64,000 bases of DNA from Sulfitobacter sp. CW3 (GCF_019392245.1 NZ_JAHXRL010000009.1:1-64000), one strand, 5' to 3'; numbered from the stretch's first letter, positions 15,896 through 25,469 are shown. Translations and numbers: made by a program. The notes: a model not told the origin generated them from the letters alone.

Positions 15896-17587
15896 ATGAA
15901 CAAGATAGCCAAGCCCGTGATGTCGACCGGAAAAGGTACACACCAAGCTGCATTTGACGAGTGGCAACAGAATTATCACGCCCTGATCGGGGAGGACAAA
16001 CCGGTCAGAAATCGCTCTGGCATCAAGGTCGAACCGCTTTACTGGCCGTCGGACGATCCCGATGGTGCCTATAACGAAAAACTTGGGTTTCCAGGCGCCG
16101 ATCCGATGACGCGCGGCATTTATCCAACGATGCATCGCGGGCGCACATGGTCGCAGCGCCAGTTGATCGGGCTGGGCCGTCCGGTGGATTTCAATGGGCG
16201 GATCAAGAAAATACTGGCCTCAGGGGCCAGCGCACTCAGCATCATACCGTGCAATTCGGTCTACCGGGGGATCGACTGTGATGAGGTAGAGCCAGAAATT
16301 CTGGGCACTTGCGGGACCATTATCAATACCGAAGAGGACATGGACATATGTCTGGCAGACATCCCGATTGACGAGATTTCGATCGGTCTGAACGATCCAA
16401 GCCCGTTCACCATGTTGGCGCAGATGTTGGTGGTGGCCGAAAAGCGCGGGATCGATTGGAAAAAGGTCACCGGAACGTCAAACCAAAGCGACTACATCTC
16501 GCATTTCGTCGCCAACCACATGTTCTATCGCCTGTCTTTGCAAGGTGCCCGCCGGGTGCAGCTGGACACCGCCGCCTATCTGGCCGAGCATGTGCCGAAC
16601 TGGAACGCCTTTTCGATCGTTGGCCAGCATATGCAACAGGCCGGGGCGACCCCGGCACAGGCGATGGGGTTGACGCTGTCCACCGCCATCCAATACGCCG
16701 AGGATTGCAAAGCGCGCGGGATGGACCCGGAAAAATTCCTTGAACGGTTCACCTTCTTTTTCGACATCTCGATCAGTTTCTTTGAAGAAGTGGCCAAGTT
16801 CCGCGCCGGACGGCGTATCTGGAACCGGCTTGTGAGCGATCGTTTCGGGGTCACCAATCCGCGCGCCAAACGGTTCAAGTTTCACGCCCAGACATCGGGC
16901 TGCGATCTGACCCGGCAACAGCCGCTGAACAATATCGCGCGGGTAACGATACAGGCAATGGCCGGCATCCTTGGCGGGCTGCAATCCATGCACACGGACG
17001 GCTATGATGAAGTTCTGTCAACGCCTACCGAAGACTCTGCCAAGGTTGCCGTTTCCACCCAGAATATCCTGAAACACGAGGCGCATTTGTGCGATGTGAT
17101 CGACCCGTTGGGTGGGTCCTATTACGTTGAATCCCTGACCGATGCGATGGAGGTGGAAATCCTGAATGTCATTGCGGAAATTGACGCGGAAGGCGGCATG
17201 TTCAAGGCCGTCGAAAGCGGTTTTGTGCAAGAAATGATCGGGGCCAGCGCCCTTGAATTCCAGGATCAGGTGGACAGCGGCGAACAGATCGTTGTCGGCG
17301 TCAACGCATTCAAAGAGGATGAAGACGCCTCGGCCCGACCTTTCCTGAAGCGCCCCTCGCAGGTACATATGAAACAACAGGTAGAGCAGCTGAAAAAGAT
17401 CAAGGCTGCCCGCGACCCCGCTTTGCTGAACAATGCATTGCAGGAATTGCGTCAGGCCGCGCGGTCCGAAGATATCAACGTCTTCGCCGCCGAGATCGAC
17501 GCGGTGCGTGCTGGCGCCACACTGGGTGAAATCGTCAAGGTGTTGCGGGACGAATTGGGCTTTGGCCAACCGCTTGTAGTCGCCTGA
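15896..17587 (+). CDS. B12-dependent acyl-CoA mutase large subunit (not a standard methylmalonyl-CoA mutase)
   Basis: The 563-residue protein has the methylmalonyl-CoA mutase barrel and lacks a B12 domain. Seen are [68 protein letters not shown] and [16 protein letters not shown]. By eye-alignment with the Propionibacterium enzyme, the arginine that binds the free carboxylate of succinyl/methylmalonyl-CoA (Arg207) is Asn here, and the Tyr before the active-site His is Gln (GQH for GYH). This argues for a substrate without a second carboxylate, as in isobutyryl-, pivalyl- or hydroxyisobutyryl-CoA mutases, though it is not clearly any of these. ATG 15896 has GAAAGG eight bases upstream; a GTG three bases earlier is possible. 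Its gene lies between the small subunit and the GTPase chaperone. Confidence 0.9.
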   Translation: MNKIAKPVMSTGKGTHQAAFDEWQQNYHALIGEDKPVRNRSGIKVEPLYWPSDDPDGAYNEKLGFPGADPMTRGIYPTMHRGRTWSQRQLIGLGRPVDFNGRIKKILASGASALSIIPCNSVYRGIDCDEVEPEILGTCGTIINTEEDMDICLADIPIDEISIGLNDPSPFTMLAQMLVVAEKRGIDWKKVTGTSNQSDYISHFVANHMFYRLSLQGARRVQLDTAAYLAEHVPNWNAFSIVGQHMQQAGATPAQAMGLTLSTAIQYAEDCKARGMDPEKFLERFTFFFDISISFFEEVAKFRAGRRIWNRLVSDRFGVTNPRAKRFKFHAQTSGCDLTRQQPLNNIARVTIQAMAGILGGLQSMHTDGYDEVLSTPTEDSAKVAVSTQNILKHEAHLCDVIDPLGGSYYVESLTDAMEVEILNVIAEIDAEGGMFKAVESGFVQEMIGASALEFQDQVDSGEQIVVGVNAFKEDEDASARPFLKRPSQVHMKQQVEQLKKIKAARDPALLNNALQELRQAARSEDINVFAAEIDAVRAGATLGEIVKVLRDELGFGQPLVVA

Positions 17588-17592
17588 TCACC

Positions 17593-18558
17593 GTGCAGGA
17601 TCAAACCGCCGAAAAGCCGGGGCTTTTGGCGCGTCTGTTGGCCGGACAAACCGCCGCACTTGCCCGCGCAATAAGCATCGTCGAGCGTGATGGTCCAACT
17701 GTCAGTGCGCTGTTGAAAGCAATCCAGCCGCATCTGGGCCGCGCGATCGTGGTTGGCTTTACCGGCCCGCCGGGTGCTGGAAAATCGACGCTGGTGAATG
17801 CGTTCATCGGGGAAATGCGGGGGCGGGGGCGGACAGTCGCAGTCGCCGCTGTCGATCCTTCCAGCCCGATTACCGGCGGCGCGGTTCTGGGTGACCGGAT
17901 CCGGATGGCAGAGCACACGATGGACGCCGGCGTGTTCATCCGCTCGCTTGCATCGCGGGGGCATCTGGGCGGCCTGTCGGCTTCGGCCGCGCGGGTGGCT
18001 GACCTTATGGACGCTGCGGGCTTTGACGTGATCGTTCTGGAGACCGTGGGTGCAGGGCAATCCGAGGTCGAGATGGCGGAAATGGCGGATGTCAGGATTG
18101 TCATCTCGGCGCCGGGCCTGGGGGATGACGTTCAGGCGATCAAGGCAGGCATTCTCGAGATCGCCGACATTCTGGTCGTCAATAAGTCCGATTTGCCGCT
18201 GGCCAAACGGACAGTTGGTCAGTTGCAGGCAATGTTGGCCCTGCGTGCGCCGGGCGACTGGAAAGTGCCGGTCCTGGCGACCAATGCAGTCGATCGGACG
18301 GGCCTGTGCGAACTGGCCGACGCAGTCGATCACCGGGCCGCGACGCGCAAAATGAAAGGCCCGCGTGATGCCCTTGGCGGGCGTACCCGGCGCTTGCTGG
18401 CACAATCCGTCGCCAAATATGCAGAACATCGCGTTCTGAACGATACATGCGCAACCATCGACGCGGTGGTTTCGGACCTTCAACAGGCAGGGATCGGTCT
18501 GGACGATGCAATTACAAAGGTCCTGATGCGACTATGCGAAAGCCAAGACAATGGATGA
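17593..18558 (+). CDS. meaB: MeaB/ArgK-type GTPase, chaperone of the B12 mutase
   Basis: A 321-residue G3E P-loop GTPase. It has the Walker A FTGPPGAGKSTLVNA (near residue 55), AVDPSSPITGGAVLGDRIRM, a switch segment ETVGAGQSEVEMAEMAD and the guanine-specificity motif NKSD. MeaB proteins guard adenosylcobalamin-dependent mutases, gating cofactor loading and removing damaged cobalamin. The gene starts with GTG at 17593, five bases after the mutase stop, and ends by overlapping the thioesterase start by 8 bases. The immediate linkage to both mutase subunits indicates that it serves this enzyme and not a distant methylmalonyl-CoA mutase. Confidence 0.93.
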   Translation: MQDQTAEKPGLLARLLAGQTAALARAISIVERDGPTVSALLKAIQPHLGRAIVVGFTGPPGAGKSTLVNAFIGEMRGRGRTVAVAAVDPSSPITGGAVLGDRIRMAEHTMDAGVFIRSLASRGHLGGLSASAARVADLMDAAGFDVIVLETVGAGQSEVEMAEMADVRIVISAPGLGDDVQAIKAGILEIADILVVNKSDLPLAKRTVGQLQAMLALRAPGDWKVPVLATNAVDRTGLCELADAVDHRAATRKMKGPRDALGGRTRRLLAQSVAKYAEHRVLNDTCATIDAVVSDLQQAGIGLDDAITKVLMRLCESQDNG

Positions 18559-18985
18559 TTCTGCAACCGACCTACCGTCATTTGAACTGTTGAAGGCGCA
18601 ATTTGTGGCGCGCGACGGTTATATGCAGTCGTTGGGCGCTGAACTGGCCAAGATGGGTCGCGGTCATGCAATTGTCCGGATGCCGGTCCGTCAGGACAGT
18701 CTGAACTTCAACGGAACCTGCCATGGCGGCGCGATTTTTTCAGTCGCGGATTGTGCCTTTGGGGTGGCGTCGAACAGCTATGGCACACTGGCGGCAGGCA
18801 TTGACGTTCACATCACCTACAACGCCGCAGCCCGGCTTGGGGATGTATTGACCGCGACAGCAACCGAAGTTTCTCGGTCTCGCAAGATCGCGGTCTACGA
18901 AGTGACGGTCAGCGGCGACACGGCAGGGCATATAGCGTCCTTTACAGGCACGGTCTATATCATTGGCCACAAGAATTTTACCTGA
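18551..18985 (+). CDS. PaaI-like hotdog-fold acyl-CoA thioesterase
   Basis: The 144-residue hotdog protein has the PaaI-type signature LNFNGTCHGGAIFSVADCAFG, with Asn and Gly-Gly of the active site near residue 56-60, and a following IDVHITYNAAARLGDVL strand. PaaI relatives hydrolyse dead-end or excess acyl- and hydroxyacyl-CoAs and free CoA. It overlaps the meaB stop by 8 bases and ends the mutase operon; the next gene has its own promoter. It may rescue CoA from products the mutase or ligases cannot process. Confidence 0.85.
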   Translation: MDDSATDLPSFELLKAQFVARDGYMQSLGAELAKMGRGHAIVRMPVRQDSLNFNGTCHGGAIFSVADCAFGVASNSYGTLAAGIDVHITYNAAARLGDVLTATATEVSRSRKIAVYEVTVSGDTAGHIASFTGTVYIIGHKNFT

Positions 18986-19019
18986 CTTTGAAACCGGGTT
19001 GACAGGATGTCGCCCGACA

Positions 19020-19035
19020 CCTAACAAGTGTTAGG
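19020..19035. promoter_or_regulatory. Perfect TetR-type operator CCTAACA-AG-TGTTAGG
   Basis: Seven-base perfect arms around two bases. A TTGACA at 18999-19004 lies 17 bases before a weak -10 (TAACAA, 19022-19027) inside the palindrome, so a bound repressor would block RNA polymerase. The tetR ATG follows at 19059. Confidence 0.75.
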
Positions 19036-19058
19036 TAGGTAAATTTTTGTAGGGCACG

Positions 19059-19682
19059 ATGGCACTCTCGAAAACAGTTGCACAAAACGCCGAGGTAGGC
19101 CGCACGGGCATTCTGGATGCGGCCGCCTTGCTGTTAGGCCGCCAAGGATACGGGGCGGTATCTCTGCGCATGATCGCCGAGGCCGCGGGGATCAAGGCCG
19201 GCAGCATTTACTATCACTTCGCCTCTAAAGATGACATTATCACGGAAATTCTTGATGCAGGAATCCAAGCGGTTCATGACGAGGTCCGCGACAGGGTGGC
19301 GGCCTTGAGTGCAGATGCGCCCGCGCGTGACGTATTTCGTGCAGTACTCCGTGGGCATCTATGTGCTTTGCTGGAACATGGCGCTTACACCTCGGCCAAC
19401 GTGCGCATCTTCGGCCAAGTGCCACCTGTAGTGCGCGACGCCAACCTACCGGTTCGCCGCGCCTATGAGGCTTTCCTGGATAATCTGTTGTCAGAATTGA
19501 AGGTGCGGGACGCGATCCGCAGCGATGTCAATCTGCCCCGGTTTCGCTTGCTGCTGATCGGCGCGCTGAACGCGACGCTTGAATGGTTCGACCCCCAGAA
19601 GGGCAGCGCCGAGGATCTTGCCGATGACTATGCCGACACATTCTTGAACGGGATTCTCAGCCAAAGCGGAGACAACACATGA
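19059..19682 (+). CDS. TetR-family regulator of the liu/atu-like operon
   Basis: A 207-residue TetR protein with helix-turn-helix residues ending AGSIYYHFASKDDIITEI. Its ligand domain contains TSANVRIFGQVPP and GALNATLEWFDPQKG, matching both halves of the double TetR encoded at 13315. The promoter has a perfect 16-base palindrome over the -10 region, so it is probably autorepressing. The stop overlaps the start of the carboxyltransferase gene by 4 bases, which makes it the first gene of that operon. Since the same palindrome lies at 7457 and 13259, either this protein or the double TetR could control all three transcripts. Confidence 0.9.
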   Translation: MALSKTVAQNAEVGRTGILDAAALLLGRQGYGAVSLRMIAEAAGIKAGSIYYHFASKDDIITEILDAGIQAVHDEVRDRVAALSADAPARDVFRAVLRGHLCALLEHGAYTSANVRIFGQVPPVVRDANLPVRRAYEAFLDNLLSELKVRDAIRSDVNLPRFRLLLIGALNATLEWFDPQKGSAEDLADDYADTFLNGILSQSGDNT

Positions 19683-21277
19683 GCCGCATCGCAACCCGGA
19701 TAGATACCCGATCCCCGGTTTTTGAACAAAACTGGGCGCAATCACAAACCTTGTTGGGAACTCTGCGAACACGCATGGCCTTTGCCACAACTGGCGGCGC
19801 GGAAAAGCTGCGCGCCCGCCACCATGAGCGCGGAAAGCATCTGGTGCGCGACCGGATCGACCGATTGATCGACCCGGGCACGGCCTTTCTGGAACTGTCG
19901 CCACTTGCCGCCTGGGGCCAGTATGACAATCAGGTCCCCGCGGCCGGAATCGTTACCGGTATCGGCCTTGTGAAGAGCAAGCATGTGGTTATCATCGCCA
20001 ATGATGCTACCGTCAAGGGCGGCAGCTTTTTCCACGAGACAGTGAAAAAACACCTGCGCGCGCAGGAGATCGCCGAACAGAACCGTATGCCCTGCCTTTA
20101 TCTGGTGGATTGCGGCGGGGCCTATCTGCCGGAACAGGACCGGGTGTTCCCCGACCGCGACCATTTCGGAAATTCGTTTCATCGCCAGTGCCGCATGTCG
20201 GCTGCCGGATTGCCGCAGATATCGGTGGTGTTTGGCGGCTGTACCGCCGGTGGTGCCTATATTCCGGCGCTCAGCGATCAGGTGATCATGGTTGATGGCA
20301 ACGCACGCATCCATCTGGGCGGCCCGTCAATCGTCAAGGTTGCGATCAACGAAGAGGTTGACGGCGAGACTCTAGGCGGCGCCGCGATGCACACGCGGAT
20401 CTCTGGCGTAAGCGACCATCTGGTGGCGGATGAAGACCAGGCGTTGGCGCTGGCCCGCACCCTGATCGGCGAGACGAATTTTGAGCGTAAGCCAGCAAAG
20501 GTCGCGCCGGTGCTGTCGCCGCGATACCCCGCATCAGAGCTTGGCGGGGTGATCAGCGCCGATCCCAAAATGCCCTATGACGTGCGCGAAATTATTGCGC
20601 GCACCGTGGATGACAGCGGTTTCAGCGAATTCAAACCTGAATGGGGCGAAACGGTTGTCTGCGGCACCGCCCGCATACATGGTCATATGGTAGGGATAAT
20701 CGGCAATAACGGCGCGCTATTATCGCAATCGGCACTGAAAGCCGCGCATTTCATAACCCTTTGCGATCAGCGCAACATCCCGCTTCTGTTTCTGCATAAT
20801 ATCACCGGCTTCATGGTTGGAACTGTCGCCGAGCGCGAAGGCATAGCCAAGAACAGCGCCAAGATGGTTTACGCACAGGCAGTCGCGCGGGTGCCCAAGC
20901 TGTCGGTCATCGTCGGCGGTTCTTATGGCGCGGGCAATTACGGCATGTGCGGGCGCGGCTTTCGGCCGAACTTCCTGTTCGCATGGCCAAGCGCGGTGCT
21001 GGCCACGATGTCGGCCGATATCGCCAGCAACGTGATGCTGGAACTGCGCCGGACCAATGTCAAAGCCCCCACCGCCACGCAAGAAGAACTGGACGAAATC
21101 GAATCCCGCGTGCGCGCCCAGTACGGCGAACAATCGGACCCGTATTTCGCCACCTCACGGCTTTGGGATGATGGCATCATCGAGCCTGCGCAAACCCGTG
21201 ATGTGTTGGGTCTTTGTCTGTCGATCGTGTCCAGCACACCTGATGCAATGGGACACTCCCCAGTTTACCGAATGTAG
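19679..21277 (+). CDS. Acyl-CoA carboxylase carboxyltransferase subunit (LiuB/AtuC-like)
   Basis: The 532-residue subunit has both carboxyltransferase halves. IIANDATVKGGSFFHET, GGCTAGGAYIPALSDQVIM and ETLGGAAMHTRISGVSDH are in the first, and NITGFMVGTVAEREGIAKN and VGGSYGAGNYGMCGRGFRP in the second. It overlaps the tetR stop by 4 bases and is followed by a hydratase and a biotin carboxylase, the gene order of leucine/isovalerate (liuBCD) and acyclic terpene (atuCEF) operons. It is clearly diverged from the carboxyltransferase at 1250-2857, for example in the N-terminal 50 residues and the first oxyanion region, so the two carboxylases are unlikely to be redundant. Confidence 0.92.
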   Translation: MSRIATRIDTRSPVFEQNWAQSQTLLGTLRTRMAFATTGGAEKLRARHHERGKHLVRDRIDRLIDPGTAFLELSPLAAWGQYDNQVPAAGIVTGIGLVKSKHVVIIANDATVKGGSFFHETVKKHLRAQEIAEQNRMPCLYLVDCGGAYLPEQDRVFPDRDHFGNSFHRQCRMSAAGLPQISVVFGGCTAGGAYIPALSDQVIMVDGNARIHLGGPSIVKVAINEEVDGETLGGAAMHTRISGVSDHLVADEDQALALARTLIGETNFERKPAKVAPVLSPRYPASELGGVISADPKMPYDVREIIARTVDDSGFSEFKPEWGETVVCGTARIHGHMVGIIGNNGALLSQSALKAAHFITLCDQRNIPLLFLHNITGFMVGTVAEREGIAKNSAKMVYAQAVARVPKLSVIVGGSYGAGNYGMCGRGFRPNFLFAWPSAVLATMSADIASNVMLELRRTNVKAPTATQEELDEIESRVRAQYGEQSDPYFATSRLWDDGIIEPAQTRDVLGLCLSIVSSTPDAMGHSPVYRM

Positions 21278-21286
21278 GACCGTACT

Positions 21287-22087
21287 ATGACCAGCCGGAC
21301 ATTCCAGACCATCACTGTTGAAACGGACACGCGCGGCGTGGCGCGCCTGACGCTGAACCGGCCTGCCAAGCACAACGCGTTGAACGGTCAGCTGATTGAC
21401 GAGCTCAAACAAGCCGCAGATTTGTTGGCGTCGGATGACAGCGTCCGGGTTGTTGTTCTCACCGGCGAAGGCAAAAGCTTTTGCGCGGGAGGTGATTTCA
21501 ACTGGTTCAAAGGCAATGCCGCAGCCGACCGTGCCACCCGTATCCGCGAAAGCAGCAAGCTGGCGCATATGCTGAATGCGTTGAATGCGCTGCCCAAACC
21601 GCTGATCGGGCGGATCCAGGGCCCGGCCTATGGCGGCGGGGTCGGGATGATTTCAGTTTGTGACATCGCCGTGGGTGTCGATACCGCACGCTTTGGTCTG
21701 ACAGAGGTGCGTCTGGGGCTGATCCCGGCCAATATCTCGCCTCATGTGGTGGCACGCATCGGCGCGGCCAATGCGCGGGCCACGATGCTGTCGGGGGCCT
21801 TGTTCAGCGCAGCAAATGCCGAAAAGATCGGGTTGCTGAACGAAACGGTAACGCCTGACGATCTGGACGCGCGGATTGACTCGATCATCGCCGACCATCT
21901 TGAGGCGGCCTTGGGTGCAGTCGGTGAAACCAAGCGACTGATTGCCTACGTCGCCAGCCACAGTATCAACGACAGCATGATTTATACCGCCGATCGCCTG
22001 GCGGACGCATGGGAAACCGACGAAGGCACCACCGGCATCAACAGTTTTCTGGGCAAGACACTGCCCCCATGGCGGACCGGCAAATGA
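21287..22087 (+). CDS. Enoyl-CoA hydratase, methylglutaconyl-CoA hydratase (LiuC/AUH) type
   Basis: A 266-residue crotonase with the first oxyanion loop GKSFCAGGDFNWF, a second loop YGGGVGMISVCDIAVG and the catalytic Glu140 in GLTEVRLGLIPANISPHVV. The GGGVG loop without the first Glu and the LIPANISP segment are typical of LiuC/methylglutaconyl-CoA and isohexenylglutaconyl-CoA hydratases. It would hydrate the carboxylated unsaturated acyl-CoA made by the neighbouring carboxylase. Its stop overlaps the biotin carboxylase start (ATGA). Confidence 0.88.
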   Translation: MTSRTFQTITVETDTRGVARLTLNRPAKHNALNGQLIDELKQAADLLASDDSVRVVVLTGEGKSFCAGGDFNWFKGNAAADRATRIRESSKLAHMLNALNALPKPLIGRIQGPAYGGGVGMISVCDIAVGVDTARFGLTEVRLGLIPANISPHVVARIGAANARATMLSGALFSAANAEKIGLLNETVTPDDLDARIDSIIADHLEAALGAVGETKRLIAYVASHSINDSMIYTADRLADAWETDEGTTGINSFLGKTLPPWRTGK

Positions 22088-24072
22088 ATTTCTCAACCGT
22101 TTTGATCGCCAACCGGGGCGAGATTGCCCTGCGCCTTGTGCGGGCCTGTCAGGGTCTGGGCCTGCGCGCAGTCGCAGTCTATTCCGACGCGGACAGGGAG
22201 GTACCGCATGTGGTTGCCGCCGAGACGGCGGTGCATATCGGCCCGTCCGAGGCCGCCCAGAGCTATCTGGATGGTGCCCGGATTATTGCGGCTGCCAAAC
22301 AGGCCGGCGCGCAGGCTGTTCATCCCGGTTATGGGTTTCTGGCCGAAAATGCAGGTTTCGCGCAGGCCTGCGCTGATGCCGGTCTGGTCTTCGTTGGACC
22401 GTCGCCGGAAAACATTGCGCTGATGGGCTCAAAAATCGCGGCCAAAGCGGTTGCGGTTGCGGCAAACGTGCCGGTTGTGCCGGGCTACTACGGCGATGAT
22501 CAGTCCGACGACCGGCTGCTGGCCGAGGCGCATATCATCGGCGTGCCGCTATTGATCAAAGCCAGCGCCGGGGGCGGCGGGCGCGGTATGCGACAGGTGC
22601 ATGATCTGGCCGATTTTACCACCGAACTGATTGCCGCTCGGGCCGAGGCTGAGGCTGCCTTCGGCGATAGCCAGATTTTGCTGGAACGCTATGTCGGCAC
22701 CGCGCGCCATATCGAGGTGCAGATCCTTGCGGACCAGCAGGGTAATGTGCGCCACTTGTTTGAACGCGATTGTTCGCTGCAACGAAACCATCAGAAAGTG
22801 ATCGAAGAGGCACCTGCGCCACTACTGCCAGCCGACGTTCGCGCCAGCCTTCTGGAAAGCGCGGTGCGGCTGACCAAGGGCATCGGCTATGACAGCGCGG
22901 GTACGGTTGAGTTCCTGCTGGATGCCGATACCGGCGAATACTATTTTCTCGAAATGAACACCCGCCTGCAGGTGGAACATCCGGTGACAGAGGCGGTCAC
23001 CGGCATCGACATTGCCGCATGGCAGTTGCGTGTCGCCGGGGGCGAGTCGCTACCGTTCGCGCAAGACGATATCACCTGCTCCGGCTGGGCGATCGAGGCC
23101 CGCATCGCCGCCGAAGACCCGGCCAACAACTATCGCCCCGAGATCGGAAAAATCACCAGCTACGCCGCCCCCGACATGCCCGGCTTGCGGCTCGATAGCG
23201 GTGTGCGCGCGGGCAGCATTGTCAGCCATTATTACGATTCCATGCTGGCCAAGCTGATCAGTTTGGCACCGGATCGCGCGTCGGCGATCCGGCTTTTGGA
23301 TCAGGGGCTGGCCAAGTATCACATCACCGGGCCCGGCACCAATATCGCCTTTCTGCGCGATCTTCTGGCCTTGCCGGATTTTGTCGCCGGAACGCACAGC
23401 ACCGCATCCCTTGGTGCGGCTTATCCCGATGGCTGGCACGCGCCCATACCCGGCCACCATCAGTGGGCCGAGGCCGTTCTGACAAACTTTCTGGCCAGCA
23501 ATGACCGGGGCGGACATGATCCCTGGACCGCATTGGGTGCCTGGCGCGTGACCGAACCGTCCGGTCGACCAGGTGGCGCCATTTACCGGATCAACGGTGA
23601 AGATGCCCGCATCGAGGGGCGCGACGGGACCTATATCGTCACCCTTCATGATCTGGCCCCTATTGAAATGGAAAACGCCAGCCTGCGTGGCGGCATACTG
23701 TCTTATGAAACTGACGGCATGCGCCATAGCGCAAGCGCCGAAATCGACGGTGAGAAAGTTTCGTTGGATGGTCAAACCGGTCGCGCCTCGTTTGTTGTTC
23801 TGGACAGCGACAGGATCATTCAAGGGGTTGGCGAGGCCGCACTGGGTGGCGGCAATCAGGTGCGCGCACCGATGCCCGGCCTTGTCTCGGACGTTCTGGC
23901 CCAACCCGGTGATGTTGTCATCGCCGGACAACCGGTTGTTGTAATCGAGGCCATGAAACTTTTGCAAACCCTGACCGCGCCCTGTGCGGGCACTGTCGCC
24001 CAAGTCAATTATGCAGCCGGAGAAAACGTCGATATGGGCGCCGTGCTGATCACCATCGACCCCGAGGAATGA
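22084..24072 (+). CDS. Acyl-CoA carboxylase alpha subunit: biotin carboxylase plus biotin carrier domain
   Basis: The 662-residue protein begins MNFSTVLIANRGEIALRLV. The ATP-grasp biotin carboxylase spans about residues 1-450 (HPGYGFLAENAGFAQACAD, SAGGGGRGMRQVHDL, RDCSLQRNHQKVIEEAPAP, EMNTRLQVEHPVTE). A linker with a BT-like domain follows, then a C-terminal biotinyl domain with the lysine in VVVIEAMKLLQTLTA (the usual EAMKM is EAMKL). ATG 22084 overlaps the hydratase stop; an in-frame ATG at 22069 is also possible. Length and domain order match LiuD/AtuF-type alpha subunits. It pairs with the carboxyltransferase at 19679. Confidence 0.93.
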   Translation: MNFSTVLIANRGEIALRLVRACQGLGLRAVAVYSDADREVPHVVAAETAVHIGPSEAAQSYLDGARIIAAAKQAGAQAVHPGYGFLAENAGFAQACADAGLVFVGPSPENIALMGSKIAAKAVAVAANVPVVPGYYGDDQSDDRLLAEAHIIGVPLLIKASAGGGGRGMRQVHDLADFTTELIAARAEAEAAFGDSQILLERYVGTARHIEVQILADQQGNVRHLFERDCSLQRNHQKVIEEAPAPLLPADVRASLLESAVRLTKGIGYDSAGTVEFLLDADTGEYYFLEMNTRLQVEHPVTEAVTGIDIAAWQLRVAGGESLPFAQDDITCSGWAIEARIAAEDPANNYRPEIGKITSYAAPDMPGLRLDSGVRAGSIVSHYYDSMLAKLISLAPDRASAIRLLDQGLAKYHITGPGTNIAFLRDLLALPDFVAGTHSTASLGAAYPDGWHAPIPGHHQWAEAVLTNFLASNDRGGHDPWTALGAWRVTEPSGRPGGAIYRINGEDARIEGRDGTYIVTLHDLAPIEMENASLRGGILSYETDGMRHSASAEIDGEKVSLDGQTGRASFVVLDSDRIIQGVGEAALGGGNQVRAPMPGLVSDVLAQPGDVVIAGQPVVVIEAMKLLQTLTAPCAGTVAQVNYAAGENVDMGAVLITIDPEE

Positions 24073-25217
24073 CCATGACCAACCCATATTTTTCCGACGA
24101 ACTGACCATGCTGCGCGAGCAAATCCGCCGTTTTGTCGAGGCCGAGATCGTGCCGCACGGCGACGCCTGGGAAGAAGCAGGCAAAGTCCCGCGCGAGGTA
24201 TTCGCCAAGATGGGCGAGCTGGGCTTTCTTGGAATGCGTTACCCTGAGAAATATGGCGGAGCGGATCTGGATACGATGGCCAGCGTCGTGCTGGCAGAAG
24301 AGCTGGGCCGCTGCACATTCGGAGGCTTTTCAGCTGACCTGCTGGTGCACACGGATATGGCCAGTCCGCATCTGGCCAATGTAGGTACACCCGAACAAAT
24401 GGCACGCTGGATGCCGGGTATCACGTCAGGCAAAAGCGTCTGTGCCGTTGCCGTAACCGAACCCGGTGCCGGGTCAGACGTGGCAGGAATGCGCACACGC
24501 GCGGTCCGCGACGGCAATGGCTGGGTGATCAACGGTACCAAAATGTTCATCACTAATGGTGTGCATGGCGATCTGTTTTTCGTCGCTGCCAAAACCAACA
24601 CCGAAGCAAAAGGTTCGCGCGGGGTCACGATCTTTGCAGTCGAAAAAGGCACAGCGGGATTTTCGGTCGGCAAGAAGCTGAACAAGACTGGATGGCTGTG
24701 TTCGGATACTGCCGAACTGGTTTTTGACAACGTCCGTGTCACAGGCGACCATATTCTGGGCGAGGTTGATAAGGGTTTCTACGCCATCATGAAGAACTTT
24801 CAGAACGAACGAACGGTTCTGGGAGCGATGGCCATGGGTGAGGCGCAGAAAGCCATCGAACTGACGCTGGATTATGTGAAGGATCGTCCTGCCTTTGGCG
24901 GTGTTCTATGGGACAAACAGGTGATCCGTCACCGACTTGCCGAGCGCGCCGCCCAGGTCGAGGCTGGCCGGCAACTAGTCTACAGCGCGGCGTGGAAAGA
25001 CGCTCAGGGGATGGATTGTGTCAAAGAGGTTTCGATGGTCAAGGCCTATTGCGGCGATCTGGTCAACAAGGTGATGTATGATTGCGTTCAGTTTCACGGC
25101 GGCATGGGCTACATGCGCGAAACCCCGGTTGAACGGATGTCTCGCGACGCGCGTATTCAGGCCATTGGCGGCGGCGCAACCGAAGTGATGTTGGAAGAAA
25201 TTGCCAAGCGGCTTTAG
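24069..25217 (+). CDS. Acyl-CoA dehydrogenase (last gene of the liu/atu-like operon)
   Basis: A 382-residue acyl-CoA dehydrogenase. Seen are RYPEKYGGADLDTMASVVL, the FAD/substrate segment VAVTEPGAGSDVAGMRTRA, NGTKMFITNGVHGDLFFVA, QNERTVLGAMAMGEAQKAI, and the C-terminal QFHGGMGYMRETPVERMSRDARIQAIGGGATEV. RDARIQ..GG.TE is typical of short/branched-chain dehydrogenases. It overlaps the carboxylase stop by 4 bases. In liu and atu operons a dehydrogenase supplies the unsaturated acyl-CoA for the carboxylase, and that is the likely role here. Confidence 0.92.
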   Translation: MTMTNPYFSDELTMLREQIRRFVEAEIVPHGDAWEEAGKVPREVFAKMGELGFLGMRYPEKYGGADLDTMASVVLAEELGRCTFGGFSADLLVHTDMASPHLANVGTPEQMARWMPGITSGKSVCAVAVTEPGAGSDVAGMRTRAVRDGNGWVINGTKMFITNGVHGDLFFVAAKTNTEAKGSRGVTIFAVEKGTAGFSVGKKLNKTGWLCSDTAELVFDNVRVTGDHILGEVDKGFYAIMKNFQNERTVLGAMAMGEAQKAIELTLDYVKDRPAFGGVLWDKQVIRHRLAERAAQVEAGRQLVYSAAWKDAQGMDCVKEVSMVKAYCGDLVNKVMYDCVQFHGGMGYMRETPVERMSRDARIQAIGGGATEVMLEEIAKRL

Positions 25218-25469
25218 ACGGCAAGAACTGGATTCCGGATGAATTAACGTGTTTGTTGAACTGAGAGGTTAACGCACTTTGCGGTGCCATTGGCACGAAA
25301 CCCCACGGTATCGATCTGGCACGTGTAACTACTCTGACTTGTCACGAACATCTGAAATTGACCGAAACTCATTTCGCCTCGTCCTCCGCTCAAAAGTTCG
25401 CAGATTTTGCTCAGGTTTAATGCGCCAGCTCGGGCGCTAAATGCGTTCAGAAACATGGGGGAGCCAGCT

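Noticed and set aside
23050..24405. A 451-codon minus-strand frame over the biotin carboxylase and dehydrogenase genes
   Set aside because: Antisense shadow; the plus-strand genes carry all family motifs and overlap as an operon.
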